From: Bacillota bacterium
GTDB taxonomy: Bacteria; Bacillota; Clostridia; Oscillospirales; JAKOTC01
Length of the DNA: 6,906 bases
NCBI GenBank assembly: GCA_029776465.1
Contig: JAKOTC010000278.1
Coordinates: 1 to 6,906 of the forward strand
Direction of reading: 5' to 3'
The notes beneath the pieces are model-generated. The model had not been told where the DNA came from, searched no databases, and was given only the letters and a program-made list of their open reading frames with translations. Of this stretch, positions 6,328 through 6,906 are shown piece by piece (the stretch's first letter is position 1; each line of letters opens with the position of its first letter). A program made the translations under genes and the position numbers.

Positions 6328-6370
6328 ATCGTTGCTTTATAACGATATATTCAATTGATCGTTAAGTATA
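6328..6370 (-). promoter_or_regulatory. Promoter/operator region of the SDR-AKR unit with three ATCGTT half-sites
   Basis: Three copies of one hexamer are arranged ATCGTT (6328-6333), N7, AACGAT (6341-6346), N11, ATCGTT (6358-6363). The last two form a longer inverted repeat, TAACGAT / ATCGTTA. Possible minus-strand -10 boxes are TATAAA (6341-6336; weak -35 TTAACG, 18-base spacer) and TATACT (6370-6365). Either way the half-sites overlap or follow the core promoter, as expected for a repressor operator. The regulator is not in the window. Confidence 0.5.
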
Positions 6371-6394
6371 TAGAAAAAAGATTCGCTCGGGTAT

Positions 6395-6424
6395 TTGCAG
6401 GGCGGATTCCATATCCGCCCGCAA
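6395..6424. other. Bulged GC-rich hairpin downstream of the pseudogene
   Basis: TTGC (6395-6398), one bulged A, GGGCGGAT (6400-6407), loop TCCAT, ATCCGCCC (6413-6420), GCAA (6421-6424): 12 pairs in total. It lies about 35 bases past the stop of the decayed gene. On the minus strand a T-run occurs only about 15 bases later, so it is not a classic intrinsic terminator, although it may once have ended that gene's transcript. Confidence 0.5.
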
Positions 6425-6457
6425 CAATGTATGAGTCTGATTCCACACATTAAATTT

Positions 6458-6830
6458 TTATTTAGCACAAATCTCCCGGACAATATCCTGAAAAGCCTTG
6501 CCAATTTCTTTGGGATCGCCGGACAGATTTTCGGCCCTCCGCATAATTTCTTTCAGCGTGTCGATGTCCTGATGGATAAACAATTCGCATAGAAATCGTT
6601 TCATGCGACCATTGTTATATCGGGCAAGTGCCTGGGTAAGCATTTCTGACTTCTGCGCCTTCCCAAAGTCCGCAGTGAGCAAGCTGTTTATCCCTGCGGC
6701 AGTGATGAACCTTGCAGGGTTCGGTATAATACCCGTTCGCCGAATATCCCGGACACCTGCTACGGCCTTCCGTTCGATAACGGGTGCATAAGGCGAAGGG
6801 CATCCCGCAATAGCCGTAAGCAACATCCAT
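6458..6830 (-). pseudogene. Decayed DUF3795-like cysteine-rich protein gene (frameshift plus internal deletion)
   Basis: Two halves of one gene lie in different minus-strand frames. The N-terminal half begins at ATG 6830 (MDVAYGYCGMPFALC, SRCPGYSANGYYTEPC, HHCRRDKQLAHCGL) and has the cysteine pattern of small DUF3795-type proteins. It then loses sense at about 6660-6670 and stops at 6615-6617. The C-terminal half continues in the +1 frame (EMLTQALARYNNGRM, CELFIHQDIDTLKEIMRRAE, GKAFQDIVREICAK) to TAA at 6458-6460. The two halves give about 55 and 68 residues, and a central stretch with further cysteines expected from the family appears missing. Three positions where I would expect Cys read Phe12 (TTC), Tyr29 (TAT) and Arg45 (CGC), each one base from a Cys codon. 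The family name comes from memory of its motifs. An ATG at 6860 is a possible earlier start but lacks a ribosome binding site. The function of the family is unknown. Confidence 0.72.
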
Positions 6831-6906
6831 ATTAAACCCCTGTCCCTTCAAATAAAGCATAAAAGTACGTGGAGGTAAAATTATTAAGTAAAGTATATTC
6901 CTTTCA
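6831..6906. other. Right-edge AT-rich sequence upstream of the pseudogene
   Basis: No gene is visible. A TATACT on the minus strand (6897-6892) could be the -10 box of the decayed gene, but any -35 box falls at or beyond the window edge. GGAGGT on the plus strand (6871-6876) is not followed by a usable start codon. Confidence 0.35.

Noticed and set aside
1..6906. CRISPR arrays, tRNA/rRNA genes, IS elements, integrases or retron-like structures
   Set aside because: I saw no regularly spaced repeats, no transposase or integrase motifs, no cloverleaf or rRNA sequence, and no reverse transcriptase motifs. The short repeats found are explained as operators or terminators.

Overview
The window looks like a chromosomal segment of a moderate-GC anaerobic Firmicute, most likely a gut-type member of the Clostridia (Oscillospirales-like). 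That placement is inferred. It rests on strong AGGAGG-type ribosome binding sites, textbook sigma-A promoters, GC-rich genes separated by AT-rich gaps, an aldo/keto reductase fused to a 2x[4Fe-4S] domain, and a cysteine-rich DUF3795-like remnant. There is no sign of phage, IS elements, CRISPR arrays, tRNA or rRNA.

Layout, left to right. (1) The left edge cuts into a plus-strand Gfo/Idh/MocA-family sugar dehydrogenase (1-1023), followed by a near-perfect rho-independent terminator. (2) Convergent to it, on the minus strand, is a small membrane protein with an N-terminal zinc ribbon (1149-2018). It has its own near-consensus promoter and no assignable function. (3) Minus-strand aspS (2233-3987) encodes aspartyl-tRNA synthetase and has its own promoter, a short leader with no T-box, and two hairpins downstream. 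(4) An AT-rich gap of about 300 bp carries no gene. (5) A minus-strand pair of oxidoreductases follows: a classical SDR (5530-6312) and then an AKR fused to a bacterial ferredoxin-like domain (4424-5434). They are separated by a short gap with a terminator-like hairpin. (6) The right edge holds a decayed, frameshifted and internally deleted DUF3795-like gene (about 6458-6830).

The three redox enzymes (Gfo/Idh/MocA, SDR, AKR-ferredoxin) suggest a locus for carbohydrate or carbonyl turnover. Only the SDR and AKR are placed to be co-transcribed. A cluster of three ATCGTT/AACGAT half-sites lies over the SDR promoter and is the best candidate for local regulation. The zinc-ribbon protein and aspS appear to be independent housekeeping or unknown units.

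I see no clear new multi-gene system. The points most worth a second look are the SDR lacking the canonical catalytic Asn, the AspRS with a histidine associated with non-discriminating enzymes, the repeated half-sites upstream of the SDR, the uncharacterised zinc-ribbon membrane protein with a protein-like alternative-frame tail, and the pseudogene.
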